Positions 1-6,112 are shown, numbered from the stretch's first letter. The stretch is DNA of 6,112 nucleotides from JAQVEM01 sp034660395 (GCA_034660395.1 JAYEJA010000009.1:1-6112); one strand, 5' to 3'. Made by a program: numbers and translations. Notes: generated by a model from the sequence alone, not told the origin.

Positions 1-1
1 T

Positions 2-445
2 TTTTTAGAGAGGCCTTTTTTATTTAGAGAAATTACAAAACAGGGCAAGTATCAAAATACCAATATTGGAGAAGCTACCTGGCAAGTAAGGATTTGCGAT
101 TTGCAAAAATGTATTTCTGTTGTGAATAATAAAGAAGAGGAACTTGAGTTTAATTTATTAATAAACGACCCTATCAAGCATTATTTACCAGATAATAGTA
201 TCTGGAAGGGCTGTGAAGGATCATATATAGTTAAGCTTGGAAAAGAATCTTGTATAAAATCAGGCAAAAAGACCGGTATTCCATTGCTGGAAGCTTCTAT
301 TGGAGCTTTTACGAGAATGTGGCTTGGCATATTGCCTGCAAGCAGCCTTTCAATATCTGATGAGCTAGATGGTCCTGATAGGTTACTGCAAAAACTTGAT
401 AAAGTATTCCAGCTGCCAAAACCATACCCGGATTGGGATTATTGA
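2..445 (+). CDS. C-terminal part of an Eis-like GNAT acetyltransferase / SCP2-like domain protein (5' end outside window)
   Basis: The frame is open from base 2 through a TGA at 443-445, so this is the 3' end of a gene that starts outside the window. A TTG at 101 could be read as a start, but coding-like sequence (ATWQVRICDL) runs through it, so I treat it as internal. The last 80 residues show a pattern I associate with the SCP2-like C-terminal domain of Eis-type GNAT proteins: a GSYIVKLG strand, then LEASIGAFTRMWLG, a P-A-S-S-L segment, DELDGPDRLL and a terminal PDWDY. In that family the missing N-terminal part would carry the acetyl-CoA-binding GNAT folds, and the C-terminal domain helps shape the substrate pocket. 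The substrate cannot be told from this end. The gene converges on the minus-strand activase gene with 15 bases between the stops and no obvious terminator hairpin. Family assignment is from remembered motif similarity only. Confidence 0.6.
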   Translation, partial: FLERPFLFREITKQGKYQNTNIGEATWQVRICDLQKCISVVNNKEEELEFNLLINDPIKHYLPDNSIWKGCEGSYIVKLGKESCIKSGKKTGIPLLEASIGAFTRMWLGILPASSLSISDELDGPDRLLQKLDKVFQLPKPYPDWDY

Positions 446-460
446 TTCAGCAGGCATTAT

Positions 461-1371
461 TTAGCCTCCTATTGTAGTTTTTAGCCCCAGGGATTTTGAA
501 TATTTTGCTAACCGCATCATCTCCTTATTTAAAAGCTCATCATCTAAATCTATTGGGTCCATATCAAATTTAATACCCAGCTGGGTATATTTGCTCTGAC
601 CCAGCTGATGGTATTTTAATAAATCAACTTGTACAATGCTATTAAGGGAGCGGGCAAAATCTATACGTTTTATAGCGTCATTTCCATCATTGAATCCAGG
701 GATAATCAGAAGCCGTGCAATTATTGGTCCCCCGCTTTCCGATATTTTTACAATATTCTTTAATATCCTTTCATTTGTTTCTCCTGTATATTTTTTATGC
801 TTGACAGGGTCAAGCATTTTAATATCGTATAAGAATAAATCAATATATTTAATTGCCTCGTTGATAGTTTTTTCTCCAACATTGCCAGCTGTTTCAACAG
901 CTGCATGTATCCCATATTGATGCAGTTTGCATGAAACTTCATTTAAGAATCCGCTATGAAGAAGAGGCTCTCCTCCCGAGAACGTGACCCCTCCGCAGGA
1001 AGTGTCGTAAAAGGTTTTGTCTCTGAGCAATTGATTTATTAAAGCATCGACAGAATAAGAAGAACCAATTAATTCATATACATTCATGGGACATGCATCA
1101 ACACATTTGCCACAGGCATCACAATACTCGCGTTTAAAAAAACTTTCCCGCCTCTTATCCTGAGTGCCCCTTCAGGGCATTTTCTGGCAAACTCCCCGCA
1201 ATTCTTGCAGTACTGTGCCCTGCGCATAATTTCAATTTTTGGGCTGATTAATTCAGGGTTACAGCACCACTTGCATTTTAAATTGCATCCTTTTAAAAAA
1301 ACCGTAGTGCGGATTCCAGGTCCATCATTAATTTAGTATCGCTGGATTTTGGATATTACAGCTGTTTTCAT
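461..1371 (-). pseudogene. Radical SAM glycyl-radical-enzyme activating enzyme, interrupted by a stop codon and a frameshift
   Basis: Such enzymes use a [4Fe-4S] cluster and S-adenosylmethionine to abstract hydrogen from the glycine of a partner GRE. The ATG (1371-1369) directly follows the GRE stop (1374-1372), implying translational coupling. As written, MKTAVISKIQRY ends at TAA (1335-1333), where relatives have Ser or a similar residue before the DGPGIRTT motif. After this stop the same frame continues with NDGPGIRTTVFLKGC and the CxxxCxxC triad (codons 29, 33 and 36). A ferredoxin-like insert follows, whose first motif reads CKNCGEFARKCP, with Phe in place of the third Cys. At 1132-1142 the frame must shift by -1 to reach CDACGKCVDACP and the rest. 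The part downstream of ATG 1087 (208 codons) is intact: SGGEP (37-41), ETAG, LYDIK, ARLLIIPGFND and YHQLGQSKY. Reconstructed length is about 303 residues, normal for the two-extra-cluster type of activase. Because the radical cluster motif lies behind the stop, the open 3' part alone could not be active. Sequencing error is the main alternative to decay. Confidence 0.85.
1132..1142 (-). other. Frameshift point in the activase gene: T7 run with slippery heptamer U_UUA_AAC
   Basis: On the minus strand the upstream frame reads GTT TTT TTA AAC GCG and runs to a TGA at 1086-1084. The downstream, conserved frame reads CGC GAG TAT TGT and is reached by moving back one base after AAC. This equals either one missing T in the homopolymer (eight T would restore the frame) or a -1 slip at T TTA AAC, which is exactly in phase with the incoming frame. 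A purine-rich GAGGCGGG lies about 10 bases upstream. Only a weak 4-bp stem (TGCC/GGCA) is visible downstream, not a strong pseudoknot or hairpin. Homopolymer indel is the simpler reading. Confidence 0.7.
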
Positions 1372-3771
1372 TTATGTCTTACTGCTATATTCCGTTCTTT
1401 TTATAATTGCATCCTGAACCTCAGGAACAAGTGATACAAAAAGAGCACAGTATCCGGCTACTCTTACCATTAAGTCCCTGTATTTTTGCGGGTTCTCTTT
1501 TGCCGCTATTAATGTTTCTGTATTTATTATATTAAACTGGAGATGGAATATTTTCATTCTTCTGGCTGCCTCCAGAAATGAAACGAAGCGATTAAGATTA
1601 TCTTCACCTTTTAATAAATTCGGTGAAATTTTCATATTTAGAAGCTGCCCTCCTGCCATGTATTCATTGGGCAATTTGCTGATTGAATTAATTACTGCTG
1701 TGGGCCCGGTATAATCGGTGCCAATTGTCGGTGAAGCCCCTTCGTTAAGCGGGTCTCCGGAAAATCTGCCATCCGGAGTGGCTTTGACTTCCATTCCGTA
1801 GGGAACATAAGAAGATATATTTGATGTTGACATCGTATACCCGCATCCAAATGGCCCTTTTCCGTACCGCTCATTTTTATAATCAGGCAATAGATTGATA
1901 TATGACCAGTAAATATCTTTTACTATATTATCAAAATAATCATTATCATTTCCAAATTTAGGGATATCCTCTACCATTTTTCTTATAAGGCTTTCTCTTT
2001 TTCCCTGCCAATTAGCATCAAGCGCGTTAATAAGTTCAATATAGGAAACTTTCTGTTCATAAAAAACGAGCTTTTTTATGACGGCAAGTGAATTGCCTGC
2101 TATGGTAGGCCCTATTACTGAATGGCTAACAAAATCGTATTCGGCTCCACCGGCTTTAAGGGTCTTTCCGCGGTCAATACACTTTTGGACAAGCGATGAT
2201 GCAAAAGAATCGCTGTCATGATACTCCAGCGAGATATCACAAACCCGGTCACTGCTAACCGCAAGATCGGTATAGAACTTCAAAAACTTGCACCAGCCCT
2301 GCCATAGCTCGCCATATGTGCCCAGTGAATAAATACTGCTATCTGTGCCGTTAATTGAAATAAGCTGAATTCCTGTTTCTTTATCATAGCCATTATGAAG
2401 CAGCAGTTCCAGTATCTTACCAAGGTTTATATAAGTCATTCCTGTTGCGCGATGCCCCCACCTACCGGGTATAGCTATTTCAACACATCCCATTGATGCG
2501 TAATCTCTTGCCACTGTTTCAGGTATTCCTATTGACAGCAGGGCCTTGATTGCTGTTTCATCACAAAACATTGAAGGCATCCCAAAACCTTTTTTTATTA
2601 TCCTGGAAGCTTCTACCAGTAGCCTTTTGGGACTTCCCGACCAGTATCTTACCGAGAAATTAGGCTCAGGAAGACGTGAAAGATCTATAGCTTTCAAGCA
2701 GGTATAGGATAAATCATTAGTTCCATCAGTATGGTCACTCTTCATTCCACCTACCATAAGATTTGAGTAAAGCGGATAACCCACCCCAAATTGAGTATGT
2801 CCCCATAGACGAACCTTATTTATTAAATTTAATTTAATGAAAAATAATGCCGTAAGTTCAACGGCCTTTTCAGGAGTTAATCTTCCTGATTCTATATCTG
2901 CCTTATAAAATGGATACATATACTGGTCAAATCTTCCAAATGAAAATGAATGTCCATTGCTCTCAATTATCATTACCAGGTGCAGAAAATATACAAGCTG
3001 CAATGCCTCGTGGTACGATTGGGTCCTGCCTCTCAAAACTTTTGAGCACACCTCTGATATTTCCATCAATTCATGCTTTCGATCCGGATCATTTTCTGTA
3101 TCTGCCAGCCCGGCAGCAAGGGAAGCATAACGACTTGCAAACTTGATGGCTGATTCCAGGGCAATTATTGATGCTTTGTAGAAATCGCCCTGATCTTTTT
3201 TTATATTATTTTCTCTTAGTCTTTCTTTTGCTTCCTTTATGACGCTATCGCATCCAATAGATAATAATTTTTCATGATCAGGTATAATATGGCCATCACC
3301 TGACATGCTTATTCTGCCATAATGCAAAACATTTTGCCTCTGTGCCAGGATATTTTCCTTACCCATAGTTTTGTTGACCTGGTCCTGGTGGGTTTTCCCT
3401 TTCCAGTAAGAATAGATACTTTTTAACTGCTTCTTTGTTGGTTCATCTATTAAAAACTTATCACCGGGCCGCTTATCAAATTCATCCAGCTCATCTATTA
3501 CCCATTTTATAGAGTATTCCGGAAAAATAGGTGCTGCCCTAATCTTTGATGCCTGATTGCCGGCAATCATCTGACCTTTCTCAATAAAAATTGACATGCC
3601 GGTAAGAATCTTATCAAGCGCCTTTGCCCTGCGGAGCATTATGGGCAACATCTCTGTTTCTTTGTATGAATCAGTTAACAGTAGCGCCCTCTCCGGGCAG
3701 ATGCTTGGTGTAACATTCACCAGTTCTTCCCTAACAGCCCTAATTCTATTTTTATAAGATAATTTATTCAT
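1372..3771 (-). CDS. Glycyl radical enzyme, pyruvate formate-lyase / glycerol dehydratase superfamily, substrate unassigned
   Basis: This is a full-length 799-residue GRE, a cytoplasmic, oxygen-sensitive enzyme that passes a glycyl radical to an active-site Cys to drive elimination, decarboxylation or C-C cleavage. The N-terminal PFL domain shows ICPERALLLTDSYKETE (24-40), RRAKALDKIL, GNQ (71-73) and RAAPIFPEYS (78-87). SNGHSFSFGRFDQYMYPFY (271-289) is typical of the glycerol-dehydratase-like branch. The thiyl Cys is C429 in MGCVE, with E431 two residues on as the likely general base. The C-terminal radical motif is VRVAGYCALF, Gly773, followed by the usual PEVQDAIIKRTE tail. The loop after the Cys reads IAIPGRWGHRATG and lacks the Pro of GCVEP enzymes. 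It therefore does not match the choline lyase or glycerol dehydratase patterns I can recall, nor true PFL, which has two adjacent Cys. The start ATG follows a weak purine-rich stretch (AAGAAG, about 10 bases upstream). The dedicated activase directly downstream is broken as written, so activity may need another activase. Family is certain; substrate is not known. Confidence 0.95.
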   Translation of the reverse strand: MNKLSYKNRIRAVREELVNVTPSICPERALLLTDSYKETEMLPIMLRRAKALDKILTGMSIFIEKGQMIAGNQASKIRAAPIFPEYSIKWVIDELDEFDKRPGDKFLIDEPTKKQLKSIYSYWKGKTHQDQVNKTMGKENILAQRQNVLHYGRISMSGDGHIIPDHEKLLSIGCDSVIKEAKERLRENNIKKDQGDFYKASIIALESAIKFASRYASLAAGLADTENDPDRKHELMEISEVCSKVLRGRTQSYHEALQLVYFLHLVMIIESNGHSFSFGRFDQYMYPFYKADIESGRLTPEKAVELTALFFIKLNLINKVRLWGHTQFGVGYPLYSNLMVGGMKSDHTDGTNDLSYTCLKAIDLSRLPEPNFSVRYWSGSPKRLLVEASRIIKKGFGMPSMFCDETAIKALLSIGIPETVARDYASMGCVEIAIPGRWGHRATGMTYINLGKILELLLHNGYDKETGIQLISINGTDSSIYSLGTYGELWQGWCKFLKFYTDLAVSSDRVCDISLEYHDSDSFASSLVQKCIDRGKTLKAGGAEYDFVSHSVIGPTIAGNSLAVIKKLVFYEQKVSYIELINALDANWQGKRESLIRKMVEDIPKFGNDNDYFDNIVKDIYWSYINLLPDYKNERYGKGPFGCGYTMSTSNISSYVPYGMEVKATPDGRFSGDPLNEGASPTIGTDYTGPTAVINSISKLPNEYMAGGQLLNMKISPNLLKGEDNLNRFVSFLEAARRMKIFHLQFNIINTETLIAAKENPQKYRDLMVRVAGYCALFVSLVPEVQDAIIKRTEYSSKT

Positions 3772-3902
3772 TTCTTTTTAATCTTCTTTATATAAGCTTT
3801 TTTCAGCTTCGCAGGTTTTTTAGTCTACCTGTTTATTAATGATAATATGCTAACGCGGAGTTTAACTGCTACCCGCCAGATAACAAATGTTTAAAACCCT
3901 TT
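3772..3902 (-). other. 131-bp gap between the GH1 and GRE genes, leader of the GRE gene
   Basis: I see no gene here. Two small inverted repeats occur in the stretch that would be the GRE leader: CAGGT/ACCTG (3812-3831, 10-base loop) and AAGCT/AGCTT (3794-3809, 6-base loop). Neither is followed by a T-run on the minus strand, so neither looks like an intrinsic terminator. I find no good -35/-10 pair. The gap is long for a simple operon, so the GRE may be co-transcribed with the GH1 gene or have its own control. Confidence 0.4.
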
Positions 3903-5294
3903 CTATTTAAAAGGATTTTCTTTTATGTATTCACCGTTAGTAGCAATTACTTTTTTATACCAGTGCGCAGAATCTTTTAAAATCCGCTGTTGTGTGACAA
4001 AATCAACATAGATTAAACCGAAACGTTCTTTGTAACCTTCTGCCCATTCAAAATTATCCATAATTGACCATTGAAAATAGCCCCTGACATCGGCACCTTC
4101 ACCAATAGCTTTTTCCAGCTGTAAAAGATGCTTCTGTAGAAAGTCAATCCGTTGAGGATCGTGGACTTTTCCATCGAGTGAAACTGTGTCATAATTTGAC
4201 ATTCCGCTTTCGGTTATCATAATAGGGGTTTTATATCGCTCATAGAAGAACTTTGGACCCCAGTAAAGGCATCCTGGCTCAATTGGCCATCGCATAGCGC
4301 TTATCGGAGAGCCCGGAGGCGGTATTACTTCTTCGGGACAGCCGTCTTTTCCTGCCCGGACACGGTTGGCATGATAAATGTTGGTACCTATAAAATCAAG
4401 TGGCTCTGATATTATTTTCATGTCATTGGGCCCAACTTCAGGTGCATCCCGGCCATACAGGTTTAAGCCATCTTCGGGATATTTACCCAGCAGCACTGGA
4501 TCAAACCACCAGGTGTTATTCCAGTAACAGGCGTTTTCCCAGTAACTGTTATCGGGAACCATAAACATCAGTTGCCTTGCTGCATCGATGTCCTCTTTCG
4601 AGCTCGTATGTGGCATCTTGGTGATTCCCACTATAATAATTCCTACAGCAGGTTCCGAAGTTTTAGAGTAAGCCCGAATAGCCTGCACAGATTTACCATG
4701 CGCTAAAAGAGCATGATGTCCTGCTCTTAATACTTCTTTTATCCCGAGTTTATCACCGGGTGCAGCTGTAGCGTCCCAGTAACCTTCACCAATAAAACAC
4801 TGAGGTTCATTCATTGTGATCCAATGACTGACTCTGTCTGAATATTTATCAACAAGTACCCGGGTGAAATCTGCAAACCAATCCGGACTATCTGGATTTA
4901 ACCAGCTGCCCCGGCAATACAACTCATAGGGAGTCTCCCAGTGGTAGATTTCAATAATGGGTAAAATATTAGCATTAAGAAGCTCGTCAATGACTCTATC
5001 ATAAAAATCCAATCCCTTTTTGTTAACTTTGCCAGTACCGTCGGGAAGAACCCGCGGCCAGCTTACTGAAACCTGGTAAGACTGCACACCTATTTCCTTC
5101 ATTAAAGCAATATCTTCTTTATAACGGTGATAATGGTCGGCCGCTACATCGCCATTGTGATTATTCCAGATTTTGCCGGGCCTGTGAGTATATCTGTCCC
5201 ATATTGATAAACCTTTTCCATCTTCAAAAGCGGCACCTTCAATCTGGTATGATGAAGCTGATACACCCCAGATAAAATTTTTAGGAAAGCTCAT
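3903..5294 (-). CDS. Glycoside hydrolase family 1, beta-glucosidase-like
   Basis: This 463-residue protein is the normal length for a complete cytoplasmic GH1 (beta/alpha)8 barrel, a retaining enzyme that removes terminal beta-linked sugars from oligosaccharides or glycosides. No signal peptide is visible. The N-terminus FPKNFIWGVSASSYQIEGA (3-21) is the family signature and contains sugar-binding Gln17. Also present are the HW pair at 118-119 (HWETP where HWDLP is common), the acid/base Glu163 in TMNEP, Tyr307 in NIYH, the nucleophile Glu362 in ITESG, and the subsite -1 residues Trp409, Glu416 and Trp417 (QWSIMDNFEWAEGY). The ITESG form, with Ser for the usual Asn, is less common. There is no special 6-phosphate-binding signature I can point to, so beta-glucosidase or beta-galactosidase is favoured over 6-phospho-beta-glucosidase, without certainty. 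The start is supported by AAGGAG five bases upstream. It is the first gene of the minus-strand block and probably supplies the sugar or aglycone used by later steps. Confidence 0.95.
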   Translation of the reverse strand: MSFPKNFIWGVSASSYQIEGAAFEDGKGLSIWDRYTHRPGKIWNNHNGDVAADHYHRYKEDIALMKEIGVQSYQVSVSWPRVLPDGTGKVNKKGLDFYDRVIDELLNANILPIIEIYHWETPYELYCRGSWLNPDSPDWFADFTRVLVDKYSDRVSHWITMNEPQCFIGEGYWDATAAPGDKLGIKEVLRAGHHALLAHGKSVQAIRAYSKTSEPAVGIIIVGITKMPHTSSKEDIDAARQLMFMVPDNSYWENACYWNNTWWFDPVLLGKYPEDGLNLYGRDAPEVGPNDMKIISEPLDFIGTNIYHANRVRAGKDGCPEEVIPPPGSPISAMRWPIEPGCLYWGPKFFYERYKTPIMITESGMSNYDTVSLDGKVHDPQRIDFLQKHLLQLEKAIGEGADVRGYFQWSIMDNFEWAEGYKERFGLIYVDFVTQQRILKDSAHWYKKVIATNGEYIKENPFK

Positions 5295-5299
5295 TTGTG

Positions 5300-5305
5300 C
5301 TCCTT
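5300..5305 (-). promoter_or_regulatory. Shine-Dalgarno site of the GH1 gene
   Basis: AAGGAG on the minus strand lies five bases before the ATG at 5294-5292. This strong site fixes the GH1 start. By contrast, the GRE and the plus-strand BadF-like frame have only weak purine-rich leaders. Confidence 0.75.
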
Positions 5306-5325
5306 GCTTTAATTAATAAATAAGA

Positions 5326-5354
5326 AATATATTAATGTTTTAATTATTCAACAA
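5326..5354 (-). promoter_or_regulatory. Candidate sigma-70-type promoter for the GH1 gene
   Basis: On the minus strand, TTGTTG (5354-5349) is followed after 17 bases by TATATT (5331-5326). A transcript would begin near 5319 and reach the GH1 ATG after about 25 bases, leaving room for its ribosome site. The stretch is very A+T-rich, so chance matches are likely. An overlapping plus-strand pair, TTGCTT (5304-5309) and TATATT (5328-5333) with an 18-base spacer, could serve the divergent frame. Confidence 0.4.
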
Positions 5355-5371
5355 ATAGAAGAGAAAATCAA

Positions 5372-5959
5372 ATGGGATTTAAACGTTTGATAAGTTTCCG
5401 GATATTCATTCTAACCTTTATGCTAATAACATTAGCGGGCATGTCTGCAAAACTTATGGATTTAAATTGGTTATTTTATATACCCTACGGGGTCGGCCAT
5501 AAAGCTTTAAAAGCAATTGTGAGGTCTTATGACGGCAGGGGTGAAAAGACAATGCTTACAAAGGTAATACTGGAAAAGCTGAAACTGGATAAGGTTCCGG
5601 ACCTTACCAGCTGGGTTTATGATGCTCCATTTTCAAAAATTAAACTAAGTGCACTGGCAAAAACTGTATGTTCCGCTGCTATTATGGGGGATAAAATAAG
5701 CAAAAAAATACTTTCCGGGGAAGCGGAAGAAGCTTCTATATCTGTTACAACAGTTGCAAAAAAACTGGGGCTGGAAAATAGGGAGTTTGGCCTTATCTTT
5801 GTAGGCGGTTTATTTAAATGTAGAGAGAATTTTAAAAATGTACTAATAGAAAGACTTAAAAAGTCACTTCAAAAAGTCAATTTCGTACCGGGAGTGGTTA
5901 ATCCGGTAGAAGGAGCGGTAAAACTGGCCATTAAAAATCTAAAAGTTGCAAAAGAGTGA
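5372..5959 (+). CDS. C-terminal half of a BadF/BadG/BcrA-family ATPase (N-acetylglucosamine-kinase-like), 5'-truncated
   Basis: From about residue 39 to 189 this 195-residue frame reads like the C-terminal half of BadF/BadG/BcrA ATPases. YGVGHKALKAIVRSYDGRGE (39-58) matches the family's G-Y-x-I-G-x-x-A-L region, LIFVGGLF (141-148) matches the GG nucleotide-site strand, and NPVEGAVKLA (177-186) matches the C-terminal P-x-x-GA-x-x-LA block. Sugar kinases of this type are about 300 residues long, and the N-terminal half with its DGGGTKT-type phosphate loop is absent. It cannot lie upstream, because the GH1 gene occupies that DNA. Residues 1-38 are hydrophobic (RIFILTFMLITLAG), do not fit the family, and may be intergenic DNA read by chance or a join point. 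A weak AGAAGAG lies eight bases before the ATG. It is divergent from the GH1 gene. Without the first ATP-binding lobe it should not be an active kinase, so it is probably a remnant, though the open part is uninterrupted. Confidence 0.7.
   Translation: MGFKRLISFRIFILTFMLITLAGMSAKLMDLNWLFYIPYGVGHKALKAIVRSYDGRGEKTMLTKVILEKLKLDKVPDLTSWVYDAPFSKIKLSALAKTVCSAAIMGDKISKKILSGEAEEASISVTTVAKKLGLENREFGLIFVGGLFKCRENFKNVLIERLKKSLQKVNFVPGVVNPVEGAVKLAIKNLKVAKE
5381..5388. promoter_or_regulatory. Candidate LacI-family operator core
   Basis: AAACGTTT is a perfect palindrome with a central CG, the core form seen in many LacI-family operators (for example purR- and rbsR-type sites). It lies about 90 bases upstream of the GH1 start and upstream of the candidate promoter, a plausible place for sugar-responsive control of a glycosidase. 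The flanking bases are only partly symmetric, no LacI-type regulator is in the window, and an 8-bp palindrome can occur by chance. Confidence 0.2.
5422..5436. repeat. Short inverted repeat GCTAAT-AAC-ATTAGC
   Basis: Perfect 6-bp arms are separated by three bases, inside the part of the plus-strand frame that does not look like BadF-family protein. It could be a protein-binding site in the GH1 upstream region or a small hairpin. The overlapping 8-mer TATGCTAA (5419-5426) also occurs at 3846-3853, upstream of the GRE gene. Confidence 0.3.
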
Positions 5960-6007
5960 AATAATGCTCTGCCTTTTGAGTAGACTTGATTCATACAGCT
6001 GTTAGGA

Positions 6008-6054
6008 AAAAGTTAAAAGTGCACTATTTAAAAGTTAAAAGTGCACTTTTAACT
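6008..6054. repeat. 22-bp perfect palindrome overlapping a tandem direct repeat
   Basis: The 18-mer AAAAGTTAAAAGTGCACT occurs at 6008-6025 and again at 6030-6047, exactly 22 bases apart. The second copy extends into a perfect 22-bp palindrome at 6033-6054, with half-site AGTTAAAAGTG centred on GTGCAC. The first copy's AGTTAAAAGTGCAC (6011-6024) can also pair with 6041-6054, giving a 14-bp stem with a 16-base loop. It lies 48 bases after the BadF-like frame. It could act as a hairpin terminator, but it lacks a following T-run, so a repeat element end or a dyad protein-binding site is equally possible. Confidence 0.75.
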
Positions 6055-6112
6055 ACAACAGAAATAAACCGGTATTTTTATTTAAAATTCGGCAGATTGA
6101 TATCCTCATTTT

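Noticed and set aside
636..920. A 94-codon plus-strand open frame
   Set aside because: It lies antisense to the well-conserved activase frame, and its composition is that of a shadow frame.
760..942. A 60-codon minus-strand frame inside the activase gene
   Set aside because: The other minus frame carries the conserved ETAG and LYDIK motifs, so this one is a shadow.
1333..1335. In-frame TAA as a recoded sense codon
   Set aside because: The GRE gene itself ends at TAA (1374-1372) directly before the activase start, and the GH1 and activase frames also end at TAA, so TAA is a normal stop here.
1692..1874. A 60-codon minus-strand frame inside the GRE
   Set aside because: It is an out-of-frame shadow of the GRE C-terminal half.
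2910..3146. A 78-codon plus-strand open frame inside the GRE
   Set aside because: It is antisense to strongly conserved GRE sequence (including the SNGHSFSFGRFD region) and has no family resemblance.
3794..3831. Two small hairpins as a terminator after the GH1 gene
   Set aside because: The stems are only 5 bp, and no T-run follows on the minus strand.
6078..6112. Possible C-terminal tail (NEDINLPNFK, stop) of a minus-strand gene entering from the right edge
   Set aside because: Ten codons are too few to show coding character, although such a gene would place the palindrome between convergent genes.

Overview
The window is A+T-rich bacterial DNA that points to an anaerobic, fermentative, carbohydrate-using bacterium. 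The main evidence is an oxygen-sensitive glycyl radical enzyme (GRE) next to a family 1 glycoside hydrolase and part of a sugar-kinase-like ATPase. Codon use and gene style would suit a low-GC Clostridia-like or candidate-phylum anaerobe, but nothing in the window fixes the phylum. There are no rRNA, tRNA, CRISPR or transposase genes.

Layout, left to right. Positions 2-445 (+) hold the C-terminal end of a gene entering from outside, resembling the SCP2-like C-terminal domain of Eis-type GNAT acetyltransferases. It converges on a three-gene minus-strand block that reads from right to left: a GH1 beta-glycosidase (5294-3903), a 131-bp gap, a full-length 799-residue GRE (3771-1372), and a radical-SAM GRE activating enzyme (1371-461) whose ATG directly follows the GRE stop codon. 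Divergent from the GH1 gene, across a short A+T-rich promoter region, lies a plus-strand reading frame (5372-5959). It encodes only the C-terminal half of a BadF/BadG/BcrA-family ATPase (GlcNAc-kinase-like). The last 150 bases contain a 22-bp perfect palindrome overlapping a direct repeat, and no convincing gene.

How the genes may work together: the GH1 enzyme would release a sugar and an aglycone from a beta-glycoside, and the GRE could then act on one of the products by radical chemistry. The GRE has the catalytic Cys (429), the following Glu (431) and the glycyl-radical motif (Gly773). Its active-site loop reads GCVEIAIPGRWG, not the GCVEP form I associate with several characterised eliminases, so its substrate is left open.

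The most striking point is that the activating enzyme is broken as written. A TAA stop sits at codon 13, one cluster cysteine is replaced by Phe, and the frame shifts by -1 at a T7 run that forms an exactly phased U_UUA_AAC heptamer. Either this is a decaying activase beside an intact GRE, or the assembly has errors, or (least likely) recoding is used. The truncated BadF gene is a second sign of rearrangement or decay.
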